A stretch of DNA of 64,000 nt from Macrophomina tecta (lineage: Eukaryota > Ascomycota > Dothideomycetes > Botryosphaeriales > Botryosphaeriaceae), in assembly GCA_024180945.1 (NCBI GenBank), contig JAKSGN010000041.1:992001-1056000 (forward strand). The letters are read 5' to 3'. A program made the translations under genes and the position numbers. Below, piece by piece: positions 34,855 through 45,118 of the stretch (the first letter of the stretch is position 1; each line of letters opens with the position of its first letter). A model generated the notes under the pieces. The model did not search any database. It was not told where the DNA came from and was given only the letters and a program-made list of their open reading frames with translations.

Positions 34855-35927
34855 GCCTTCCGGAGCGGGCGACGGTGGCGAGGACCGGTGGCGTCGAGCG
34901 GTCTCGCTTGCTGGTGGAGATGGGCCCGCGTAGTGGGTTGAAACGTCCAATGCCCCCTTTTCCCTAATCGAGCTCGCCTCTGATCGTCTCCGACAATGGT
35001 ACCTTTGCGGATTGTCAAAGCTTGGGTCTATGTTGTAGAAGAACTCGATGGAAGAATTTGGGGATTGAATGAGTGGGGACTGGAGGCAAGATAGAGAGTT
35101 GTCCACGTGCTGTCTGATGCACGCTGGAGATATTTCTCCAGTCAGAAGATTGAACGATATTGGATCCGCATGAATTCTTGAAGTGTCGATCTTCTTTCGG
35201 CTCATGTTCTAGCCGGATGGGTTATCATGCTGGGCTGCGGCGTGGAAATGTCGGTGTGGATGTGCTTCGATCGATTTGGTAAGCGACGAATCTCGCCGCT
35301 AAGCTGATAGAACCTGTACAAGAGACAGGACTCTTTTCGCCAAACGACTGGCATTAATGTCGTACATAAAGGTCCTGAAGATCCCTTGGATCCAACTCTT
35401 CACTCTCTGCTTTCGAAGCTCATAAAATCTCCCAGATAGCGCCGTCTGGCGCACTGGGCAATTCAGCCATGAAGTCAATTGAACCGGTGTTGTCAACCTG
35501 CTCTCGCATGATTTCTGTTTCCAACAGCCTAGACCTGTCACTCCCAGCTATGAGAATTTCTGAAAACCACAAAAGGATCTAATTTGCACCGGTCTTCCCA
35601 GGCTCAAAATCATTAGTCAGAACCATTTCAAAATACCAATGTAGCCTATCATATCCATGCCCCTGAATCCACGAGGAATCTCTCCATCTCACCAGGCTCG
35701 TACGGCGATGCATACTTCAGTGCCACAAGCTTGCCACTGTAGAAGCCATCGTGGAACTATCTTTTCGCCTTCCGCAACCTCATCTCTACTTTCCCTCGGT
35801 AATTGTCCTCCTTGCTCCGAGATCGTAGCGAGCAAGGGCTTGGGTGGTACCTCAATCACACTGCGCTCCCTTCTGGCCAAATCCGAACGAGGTCGCTGAG
35901 AAGAAGGTCTTGATATCGGGCTTTTGA

Positions 35928-36335
35928 ATGGTCTGGTCCGAGGAAACGAGCAGGTCGAACTCAGCGAAGCCCCTCATTGATGTCATCGGCGCTGCGGTTG
36001 TTAGGGACAGCTCTGGTTGGTACCCTCTCGCACGCGAATGCTCTTCTGACGAGGCGTACGCGTACGCTCTCGACGCTTTTCCGATGACGGTGGCGATCTC
36101 GATCTCGGCCATCGTCCATCCCGGCCGACCATGTAGCGGCCGAGAGAGCGAATTTCCCAAGAAGTCGCTCGGGGAGAGGGAGGCAGAGAAGAAAGCGAAA
36201 GAAACGGAGGAGAAGACCGCAGAGACGGAGCGAAAGGTGGGGGGGTGTTTTGCAGAGGTTGGCGAGCTGGCTTACGCGGATCTGGATCTGTACGCCTTGC
36301 CTGGGCGCAATCATTCAAGTGTCTCAAAACTCTAG
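35928..36335 (+). pseudogene. RTA1-like transporter C-terminal remnant
   Basis: An ORF of 135 codons includes SSDEAYAYALDAFPMTVAISISAIVHPGRPC followed by SEFPKKSLGEREAEKKAKE (about 36035-36200). This matches the last transmembrane helix, the HPGR turn and the charged tail typical of the fungal RTA1 lipid-translocating-exporter family (seven-helix membrane proteins). The six upstream helices are not found in any frame to the left, where only short ORFs occur. I read it as a truncated relic. A gene with undetected introns or a chance match is possible. Confidence 0.38.
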
Positions 36336-36755
36336 CGTATCGGATCTTCGTTACATGTTTTCTGTTTCTTGCTTGATCAAGATTTATACTCGATAATTGG
36401 AGAACTGTCCGAGCACCAACGGCCGGACAATTAAGTGTTTGAGATCTCGTGCCTCTATGACGCTGCCGCTTAAAATTGACCTTATGCTATGTAACACTTG
36501 TCCTTGCACTGCTATCTAATCCTCTTTCCCCTCTTACATATCCGAATCTGCCACTCATGGGTATCGACGAGGCTCTTCACAAACGTTATGGATAAGTACA
36601 AAACAAAATCCGACGCTCTCTTCCAACTCCGCGAGAAACGACGCGTGGGAACAGTTCGAGCTACTCCCCTCTCTGTACAGGCACTAAATCTGCGCAAACG
36701 TGTGACATCGCCCCTTAACCCCAGGATCCTCACGAACAGCCAATCCCAACTTCGC
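36336..36755. other. Spacer, no gene seen
   Basis: AT-rich spacer between the RTA1-like remnant and the stop codon of the CorA-like gene. Confidence 0.45.
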
Positions 36756-38974
36756 TCATTGAATCTTTGCCTCCTCCTCCCCACCCCACGCATCTGCTAC
36801 CCCCACCATCGGCGGCGTCCCACCCCCGTCCCTCCTCCCCGCCCTCTCGCTCTTCCTCCTTCCATACCACCTCTTCCCCACATCTAGGACATGCCGCGTA
36901 AAACTCTGGGCCATCATCTTGCCCTCGAGGGTGCCGGAGATGACGCTGAAGCCGAAAATCGCGGCGACGGAGACGGCAACGACGACGCCGAACCAAGTCC
37001 AGAACTGCTCGACTGTGAACTCGACGCCCTGGAACTGGCAGGAGAAGTAGGCAGCCATGATGGAGACGGGCATGAAGAGGAGGGTGGCCTTGCCCAGCAG
37101 GAGGGTGATGCGTGTGAGGCGCTCGACCGAGAGGGATTCCTTTATGGCGATGAGGTTGAAGTTCTAGTTTGATTAATGTCATTAGCTGGATGTTTTGTTT
37201 TTCCCTTTGTTTGTTCCCTTTTGTGGGTATGCTGTTATGGGATTGTGGGAAGGCCGGGAGAGGAGAAAGTAAGGAAACTTGCCATCATAACGAGACTCTC
37301 CTTCTGGCTGAGGCATTCCTCGATCTCAGAGATAGCGTACAGCCTGGTGCGATACTTCAGGCGCTTGAAGCGGGCGCGGGCGGCCGAGCTCAGCGCGACG
37401 CCGAGCATGCTGACCTCCTCGCCGACCTGGGGCGCGTTGCTGCTGGCGCAGTAGGAGCTGCCGCCGTCGCCGCCATCCTCCAGCATGGAGAGGATGTGCG
37501 AGTTCTTAAGGCTGGCGAGCGTGGTCTCCTGCTTCTCTAACACGCGGTCGATAATAACTTCGTAGCTCTGGTACATGCGCTTGAGCACGGACAGCTGGCG
37601 GCCAATGTGGTGCAGCCGCTCGATGTGCTCCAGCTCGGCCTTCGTCATCATTCGCGCGCGCAGTTGATCGAGCGCAGCGGCGTACTTGTGCTCGCGCCGC
37701 GCGACGAGGCTGTATGTCGAGTACCAGTCGTCGAAAAGATTGTAGAAGAGCAAGCCTGGGGCATCACTGGGGCGGTGCGCACGCTCCTCTTCGCTATTGC
37801 CGATGCGGCGGCGGATGGGTAGGACGGCGATAGCGGGGGCGCGAGAGACGTCGAAGCATTTTGAGAGATTGCGAAAGACGTTGAGGAGGTTGCGCCGAAT
37901 GGAGAAGAGCATCTGGAGCGACTCAACGTCGTAGTAGCCGCCCTTTTCGGGGAAGGGGTCCTCGTGGATATTGAGGACTGTCTTGTCTTCGCAGAGCACC
38001 AGCCAACTCCATACCCTCTTCCCTACTGGCAAGTCGGTGCGACTGGAGTCAAGCGGTGCTAGGGGGTCCCGAGTTGCTGGTGTGCTGTGCAATGAGTTGT
38101 AGCCTAAGCTCACGTACTTGCGTCCTTCGTCAACAGTCGACCAATGCCATACTTCGTCGATTAACCGGTAGTGTCCAATCATCTTAGAGAAGTACTCATC
38201 AGCTGAGGCTAAAGCTTCAATGCCTGGTTGACTATCGTGGTCTATTGCTGAAGTAAAGCTGGGAGCCGCGCTTGGTGGTTGATGTCGCTGCTGGCGTAGA
38301 GGATGTCGTAGTCTCCGCTCAAAGAAGGAAGAGGTGTGCTTAGAGTCTGGATGCTTCGACGCGTTGGGGAACGGGTCTGACTTCATCAAACCGTATAAGC
38401 GGGGGGAGAAGTCGTAGTGTTTTGCAAGGGTCTATGGCACGTGAGCTGCAAGCCTGGTGCAGGAGAGTACTGGGTCCTTACACCAATGACGTCTTTTTGC
38501 TTATAGGGCATCCACACGTTGCTATTGAGGTGTCAATATTTCCCAGAGATACGGCGGTGCATGTCTGAGACGTACATCCATCTTCCATACAGGTGTGATG
38601 GCCTCTACAAGGGTTTAGTCAGCATTCGGGGATCGTTACGGGCATACATTGTAGACAAGAGGAGAGGCGAATCGGCCAGTGCGGGGAACAGAAAGTCGGC
38701 AAACAGCAGCAGGCAGACGTACTGGTTTGCTCATTAATGCCTTGATAGTCTCATCGCTCAGATCGAAAGCACACCAGGCGTGATCGTCTCCAAAATCAAC
38801 AAAGAAATTACGGCTCGTGGGTAGCATAAGGTTGGCCTGTAGACGCTCAAACTCTTTCGGATCATCAAAATTCTTGACTTTACTCAGAAGCTCTTCATTG
38901 TCGAGGCTGTGGTAGAAGCTTGGCAGAGCTCCGGCCGTAGCGGTCGGATGTGGGATGTGGTTGTTCTCGGCCAT
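36756..38974 (-). CDS. CorA-like divalent-cation transporter family protein
   Basis: Five exons, 38974-38723, 38604-38576, 38521-38482, 38431-37283 and 37163-36756, give 625 aa in continuous phase. The N-terminal soluble domain includes WINVWMPYKQKDVIGTLAKHYDFSPRL (restored only by splicing two exons of 29 and 40 bases). A long helical region follows (ERLHHIGRQLSVLKRMYQSYEVII), then FNLIAIKESLSVERLTRITLL. Two C-terminal transmembrane segments come next (TLLFMPVSIMAAYFSC and FWTWFGVVVAVSVAAIFGF). The classical GMN signature at the end of the first helix is not present, so metal transport is inferred from fold only. The fourth intron begins with GC rather than GT (37164-37282). Confidence 0.85.
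37164..37282 (-). other. GC-AG intron in the CorA-like gene
   Basis: The exon ends ATG ATG and the intron starts GCAAGT and ends CTAG. Only this pair joins SLVMM to NFNLIAIKESL in frame with the transmembrane part. GCAAGT is the usual donor form of GC-AG introns. Confidence 0.7.
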
Positions 38975-39348
38975 GATGAGGCACGGAGGGGGCTGCCAAG
39001 CGGAGGGAATGTGGAGATAATGATCGGACGGCAGGGTACTTTTATCGAGCTGGCAGCGAGCTGTTGCTGTGAAGGGCAGACAGCCTTGTGATGGGTGGTA
39101 GGCGGCAAGCTAGAGGCCAGCATGCGCCGCGGTCATGCCTCAGCCGCACACGGTCACACGCAGCCGCGCTTCGCGTAAGCACCTGCAACATCCAACAATC
39201 GCTCCTTCGACTCACCCTCGCTGCCCGATCCCATGAGACACGAATTTGCCTGCGCCCTGAAATTTACGTCAGAACATCACCCGGCTCTCGGAATCTTCTC
39301 CTTCCGCCACAGTCCACCGACGCTGCCCAGAAACGGCGTTGACGCAGC
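38975..39348. promoter_or_regulatory. Divergent promoter region, CorA-like / GNAT
   Basis: 374 bases between divergent start codons. No distinct box recognised. Confidence 0.5.
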
Positions 39349-40026
39349 ATGGCCGCCAACGCCGTATCCATCGCTACTTTGCCCAGAGACTACTCTGACC
39401 AGGGCGCGTGGAACGAGCTCGTGAGTCGTCAGAAGGATTTCCGTCTTCTTTCTCTCAAGACTGCCCCAGACGCATTTGGCTCGACCTACGACCGAGAGGA
39501 GCAGTTTACCTGGGAAACTTGGGAGAACCGCCTCAGGAACGCGCAGGCAACCACTTTTGTTGCAGTTTCTGGTGACAGCAGTGCGAATCCAGACTCTTCC
39601 AAGAGTCTCGACGTGCAAGAAGTATTGCGGCGACAGTGGTTGGGGCAGCTTGTACTGTTAAGAATGACCCAGGATGACGGGGCTCAACTCTCGGCGAGCC
39701 AGTCTCCATGGGCCGGGCTCAGAGGCGGGGAACCAGGTCATGGCATCCAGCCCCATTACCATCTTAACGGCATGTTCGTCCTGCCGTCCGCGCGGGGCCA
39801 GAGAATAGCTCGAAGGCTCATTGAGCACGCGCTCACGAGCAGTCGCGCCGGTGACGGGTTGACTCCGAAATACACCGTCATCATCTGGGCGAAGAACGAA
39901 GCTGCGCGCAAGACTTTCGAGGGTTGCGGGTTCAGGGTTACCGGCGAGGAAATGCATCAAAGTGGAAGCCAGGAGCAAGCCCGGCAAGAGCTGGCTCTCA
40001 TGATGGAGTACTGGAACGGTTCGTGA
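39349..40026 (+). CDS. GNAT-family N-acetyltransferase
   Basis: A single-exon protein of 225 aa that would transfer acetyl from acetyl-CoA to an unknown amine. The acceptor-binding half is N-terminal (KDFRLLSLKTAPDAFGSTYDRE is typical of these fungal members). The acetyl-CoA site lies at about 145-165: HLNGMFVLPSARGQRIARRLIEHAL, where R-G-Q-R-I-A matches the Q/RxxGxG/A pyrophosphate loop. The conserved end, NEAARKTFEGCGFRVTGEE, follows near 185. Start context is good and the size is normal. No targeting signal is seen. Confidence 0.85.
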   Translation: MAANAVSIATLPRDYSDQGAWNELVSRQKDFRLLSLKTAPDAFGSTYDREEQFTWETWENRLRNAQATTFVAVSGDSSANPDSSKSLDVQEVLRRQWLGQLVLLRMTQDDGAQLSASQSPWAGLRGGEPGHGIQPHYHLNGMFVLPSARGQRIARRLIEHALTSSRAGDGLTPKYTVIIWAKNEAARKTFEGCGFRVTGEEMHQSGSQEQARQELALMMEYWNGS

Positions 40027-40373
40027 GTGCCGGGGTAAATGGTGATGGCGGGGTTGGGCCGTGGACACGTTGCCTGTGGCGCATTTGACAGTCGCATTCG
40101 CAGGTACGCAAATCCGATGAACGCCAAAGGTAGATGTCTCTGATCTTAGTTGAGACACAGATGGGAGCATAGTTATGTGGATACAGAACAGACCGCAGGA
40201 CCGAGGATTTGCGCTAGTCCTAGTCGGGAGGGTAGGGCTCGCTTACTAGGCCCACACTACACTGCGGGCGACTTTGGCAGCGAGGCGACGAACTTTTCCG
40301 ACTCCAACAACGACCTGTGCGCCTAGTCCTCACCAAAAGACCCAACAGGTTTCTTGGAAGACGGTCATTCATC
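40027..40373. other. Promoter/leader of the uL1 ribosomal gene
   Basis: 347 bases between the GNAT stop and the ribosomal-protein ATG, both on the plus strand. Includes the presumed 3' UTR of one and promoter of the other. Confidence 0.5.
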
Positions 40374-41338
40374 ATGTCTAAGATCACCGTCGCCGGCGTG
40401 GTAAGCAGCCTCGTTGTCCCCTCGTCGCCTTGGCCCAATTCCTGAGCCATGGCAACAATCCTCCCGCACACCTTTACTAAGACCACCTGCGCAGCGCACC
40501 AACGTCAAGGAGCTCCTTGAGTACTCCAACGAGACCAAGAAGAGGAACTTCCTCGAGACCGTCGAGCTCCAGATCGGCCTCAAGAACTGTACGCTCCGCA
40601 GTCCCTCGATCCGCCCGCCGCTCTCGCTCACCCGCCACCACAGATGACCCTCAGCGTGACAAGCGTTTCTCGGGCACCGTCAAGCTTCCCCGTGTCCCGC
40701 GTCCCAACATGAGCATCTGGTACGGTTTCACTCGCACAAATACCTCCGCCAGGCGCGGAATTCGCCGCCGATATGATAGGCTTGGTGTATGGGCAATATG
40801 ACACGGAACAGGGCTGACAGCATTCTAGCATTCTTGGTGACCAGCACGATATCGACCGTGCCAAGCACGGTGGTGTTGACGCCATGAGCGCCGATGATCT
40901 GAAGAAGCTGAACAAGAACAAGAAGCTGATCAAGAAGCTCGCTCGCAAGTACGATGCTTTCATCGCTTCCGACACCTTGATCAAGCAGATTCCCCGTCTC
41001 CTGGGTCCTGGTCTTTCCAAGGGTATGTCGAACGAGTCCCGCAAACATCAAGGCACAAGCTAACGAATGCGACAGCCGGCAAGTTCCCTACCCCCGTCTC
41101 TCACGCTGAGAACCTGTCGGACAAGATCACCGAGGTCAAGTCCACCATCAAGTTCCAGCTGAAGAAGGTTCTCTGCATGGGTGTCGCCGTCGGCAACGTC
41201 GAGATGACCGAGGACGAGCTGATTGGCAACATCATGCTTGCCATCAACTACCTCGTCTCCCTGCTTAAGAAGGGCTGGCAGAACGTTGGTAGCCTTACCA
41301 TCAAGGCCACCATGTCGCCCCCCAAGCGCCTCTACTAG
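40374..41338 (+). CDS. RPL1: 60S ribosomal protein uL1 (L10a)
   Basis: Five exons, 40374-40400, 40495-40588, 40644-40719, 40829-41022 and 41076-41338, give exactly 217 aa, the normal length for eukaryotic uL1. The start MSKITVAGV, the conserved [41 protein letters not shown], and the end [18 protein letters not shown] are diagnostic. It forms the L1 stalk of the large subunit near the tRNA exit site. The many short introns near the 5' end are common in ribosomal genes, and intron 3 (109 bases) shows no clear snoRNA boxes. Codon use is biased to C-ending codons, as in highly expressed fungal genes. Confidence 0.97.
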
Positions 41339-42761
41339 AATGGTGCATGGCTGGGGAGTGCAGTCCTTTGGGCTTTGCGTAGCGCAGGCATGAGAATGGC
41401 TGCGTAGTAACAAAAATCAAAATGGATATGCATTCAACGAGGCCTTTTCGCCGTCCGATAAGACGTGCTGTGAATGTAAGACTGCGCCATGCTGTTGGTC
41501 AAGTGACGCGTTATATCATGCTTAGACATTCATGATCTCTCCCGCCAAGGGAACACGGTGGTTATACCGAAGTACCGGTTTGTAACGGATTGAGTCGCGT
41601 GCATGGAAATCTCTGCAAAGCGAACGCGAAAATGCGCGAGAGGTATGAGCATATACCGCGTCTTCCGTGAAGCGCTTGTGCATGTACGTCGCTGCCAAAA
41701 CTCAAAACACCGAACAAAAAATTGTTGGGCCGTACTGCTAACAGCGCAGCTGCCCTGGTGAAACAAAAACCTACGCCCCGACGAACGGTCCAGGGTTACA
41801 GAGAGATAGCAGTCGACGGTTTCAGACCCAACGCTGCTCGACCCTGGCAAGCAATATGCGTGTGTGAAGCAGCGCGACAGCAAAGCGAAAAATCTTCGTT
41901 GGAGGCGATGTAGCGGCCATCCCACAACCACGGTCCATTGGATGGACTGCACGCGATTGGTAGGAAAGACGGACGCGTCGCTCAACGAGGCCGGGAACGG
42001 AACGAAAGTCACGGAGAAATGGACTGACACTCAGCAAGTCGCCGTAGCGAAGCCTCGATAGAGGTTATAGTTCCTCTGATGACAGCGCGAGAAAGAGGTT
42101 CCAAGGGCCGGCGGGATTTTATACGTGCGCCTCGGCGCTAGCGGGCGGATTATCGGACGTCCCGGCCTGGCTCATGCGCCGCCTGCCCGGCACGTGGCTT
42201 CCGGTTCAAGTGCGGGCCCTACCTAAGCTTGTGCAGTGGCCTGCCGAGCTTCTCTCGAGAACACACAACCACAACGACACCATCACCATGGCCGTTGGAC
42301 GGGCGGAGCATCTGGCATTGACCCACGGCAGTTCTGGCGGCTGAGTCTCGACACGCCGAACTTCACGGAGCCCGCGGTCACCGGGCCCAGAGAATACAGG
42401 GCCAAGCCTCCACCGCCGGTAGTACGATGGGCTCGCTGTCGCTTGCCGTCCCTTCACTCGATTGCCTTTTGATTTGATAATACGCCCGCTTTCGTCGCGC
42501 CATGACGACCAAGTGCACGCCGGGTCGTCATTTTCGCCAGATTTCGGAAGAATAAGCCCAGCGCCCTTTGGCAGTGTTTTACACCGCTCCCATCATGGTT
42601 TAGCGGTCGTCATTCTGCGTTTGCATCCCCAGTTGATTGTTAATCCGCCCGTGACCACTCGACTCCTGTCTCTGTTGTACAAATAGTCGTGCTCGGAGCA
42701 CGCTGATGTCCGTCTCGTCTACTGCACTGTTGATTTCCGCTCTCTCGCGCTGCTGACCGTC
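41339..42761. other. Intergenic, no gene seen
   Basis: 1.4 kb between the uL1 gene and the MFS gene. The minus-strand ORF at 41530-42030 (166 codons) has no motif or hydrophobic pattern that I recognise. The end (about 42560-42760) is pyrimidine-rich and probably the MFS promoter and leader. Confidence 0.4.
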
Positions 42762-44790
42762 ATGACTGCTGCGAGTGTCCAGCCTGATGCCGGCAGGTAA
42801 GTTGCGTCACGACAAAGAACCCTGGCTGCCTCGCCCATCTCATCTATTTGCAGTACTACATAACGTTCTATAGCTGAACTGCTTCGGTAGGCCTGCCGAA
42901 ACCCATCAAAGTCCCAGCCACACACCAAACGTCCACAATGAGGCACTACCACCGCCCGATCTTGAAGGAGAATCCGAGAAGGCTCGCTTGGAACGGTTGG
43001 GGAGACAGAGGCCAGAAAAGTTCTCGTCGATATGGGCCGAAATAGGCTTTGTCTACTCGGTAGCCATGTCACAAGCTCTCACGGTATGGTCCGTGACCCC
43101 TTTCTCGAGTGACGGGCTGATTTGTTATTCAGGAATACTTCGTGTCCGGCTTCAACGTGATTTTGCCTACTATTACAAAGGAGCTCAACATCCCAGAGGC
43201 CTCGAGTACATGGCCTGCGAACGCTTTTTCACTCGTTGTGGCATGCTTCCTTCTTACCTTTGGACGCTTGGGTGTAGGCTGCCCCCATAAACCAAAGATG
43301 GGCTTCTGCGGCTGACACACCAAACTACCACAGGATATCCACGGCGGCTATCCAGTCTATGTTGGTGGAATCGCTTGGCTCACCGTGTGGTCTTTCATCG
43401 CCGGCTGGTCTCGGAACGAACTCATGATGGATTTCTGCAGAGCCATCCAAGGCCTCGGTCCCGCCGCCTACCTCCCGACCGGCCTCATGCTCCTCGGAAG
43501 CGTCTATCGCCCCGGACCCCGGAAAAACATGGTCTTCGCCATCTACGGCGCCATGGCGCCCTTCGGTTTCTACATCGGCATCTTCTTCGGCGGTATTACT
43601 GCCCAGTACACCACCTGGAGATGGTACTTCTTCATCGGGGCCATCCTATCTCTGAGCACAACGCTCGTGACCTGGTTCGCCATTCCGTCCGATAGAGAGG
43701 AGCGCAAGGCTATGAACGTCAGAATGGACTGGTGGGGTGCCGTCCTGATCTCTGTTGGTCTCATTCTCGTCGTCTATGCCATCACGGATAGCGCCCATGC
43801 TCCTAGCGGCTGGGCTACCCCTTACATCTACGTGCTGTTCATCGTTGGCGTGCTGATCCTAGCCGCTGCTGTGTACGTTGAAGGCTGGGTTGCTGAGCAG
43901 CCGCTGCTTCCGTTCGATATTTTCAAGGTCAAGTACATGAAGCCACTCTGCCTCGCTCTTCTCTTCTCCTACGGCAGTCTTGGTATCTTCTTGCTGTACT
44001 CCACTTTCTAGTAAGTGTACTTGGTCCAAGCATTCCAGCGCTCCAAACAGCTGACATCAAAAAGCATGACCAACATCATGGGCGGCGAACCCCTGCAAAT
44101 CGTAGCTTGTGAGTCCCCATACCCACCCTCCTCAGCCTCCCATCCGCCCACTCACACCAACACCACAGGGTTTACACCCATGGCCCTCGGCGGCTGCATC
44201 ATCTCGACAGTCGGCGGCGTAGTCCTTCACCGCATCTCGGGCACCTTCATCATCATTCTCGCCGGCGCCGCGTGGATCATCTCGCCCCTGCTCTTCGCCG
44301 TCGCGCCCCGCGCCGCCAACTACTGGGCCTACACCTTTCCCAGCATGATCTGCGCCACTATCGCCATCGACCTCACATTTACCGTCACGAACATATTCGT
44401 AAGCATATACCTTTCCTTTTGCGAAAGACACACCGGTTAACTGATTGAGAAACACAGTTCACGACCAGCCTCCCCAGGAAGCGCCAGGGCCTCGCTGGAG
44501 CCCTCATCAACAGCCTTGTCCAGCTTAGTATCGCGTTTTTCCTTGGATTCGCGGACGTCGTTGCTGCTGAGACGAGAGGGAATGGATTGCGGAAGAGTTA
44601 TAAGGCGGTCTTTTGGTTCGAGGTCGCTCTTGCAGGTGTGGCGCAGGTGCTGATGGTCGGGTTTGTGAAATTGAAGCCGGCGACGAGCGATTTGACGGCC
44701 GATGAGAAACAGGCATTGGAGGCGGAGGAGAGAGCGAGGAGGGGTGGTGGGGAAGGGGTGGTGGCGAAAGAGGGAGAGTTCGGGGCATGA
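42762..44790 (+). CDS. Major facilitator superfamily transporter, DHA2-like (14 TM)
   Basis: Seven exons, 42762-42796, 42891-43083, 43133-43273, 43334-44010, 44065-44108, 44169-44398 and 44458-44790, give 550 aa. The 35-base first exon is chosen because it alone gives an ATG in phase with the second. The topology is about 14 hydrophobic helices. Motif A, usually written G-x-L-aD-rxGxkxxl, is FGRLGDIHGGYPVYVG after helix 2. AIQGLGPAAYLPTGLMLLG is a motif-C-like helix. The C-terminal tail is charged. DHA2 members are proton-driven exporters of drugs or metabolites. Location just upstream of an IlvD-family dehydratase on the same strand (328-base gap) suggests, weakly, import or export of a sugar acid. 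Confidence 0.9.
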
Positions 44791-45118
44791 TGGACCCTTC
44801 AATTCGTACCACGTGCAAGTTTTCGGGCGCTAGATGCCAGTACCCGTAACGGCAGCTGAATATATGTCTAGGCATATCCTCTGTGTGCCATTGAAGTCAC
44901 GAATGGGAGATATTCAGCCAGTCACAGGCCGCACAGTAAGAAAGTGCGGGGGAATGGTCGGAAAAGCGAGCACACAAGCGGATAAGCGCGGGCCCCGCTT
45001 CTACCGCGCCATTGCACGCCCTCGAAGGCGTGATTATTTATTTATTCAAGAGCAATGTACCCTCCGCTCCGACGACCACGCTCCCTTCTGATATAATCCC
45101 CATCCGCCAATCGAGACC
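44791..45118. promoter_or_regulatory. Spacer / promoter of the IlvD-family gene
   Basis: 328 bases. A TGATATAATCC sequence about 25 bases before the ATG is AT-rich and could include the transcription start; too close for a standard TATA box. Confidence 0.35.

Larger units (their letters stand above)
31164..35900. other. Long gene-poor region with degenerate sequence
   Basis: 4.7 kb without a supported gene. The part next to the kelch start (31164-33250) is GC-rich. It carries overlapping long ORFs on both strands (for example 32443-33036 plus, 31594-32337 minus) whose Arg/Pro-rich translations look like GC-driven noise or a long leader. The part from 33500 on is AT-richer with scattered stops. 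The minus-strand ORF at 34606-35205 contains the oligo-T run as a poly-Lys stretch and has no recognisable domain. Confidence 0.4.

Noticed and set aside
34606..35205. 199-codon minus-strand ORF
   Set aside because: Contains the oligo-T run as poly-Lys, changes character halfway, no domain.
40720..40828. Possible intronic snoRNA in the uL1 gene
   Set aside because: No paired C (RUGAUGA) and D (CUGA) boxes at the expected ends; the CTGAC near the acceptor is simply the branch site.
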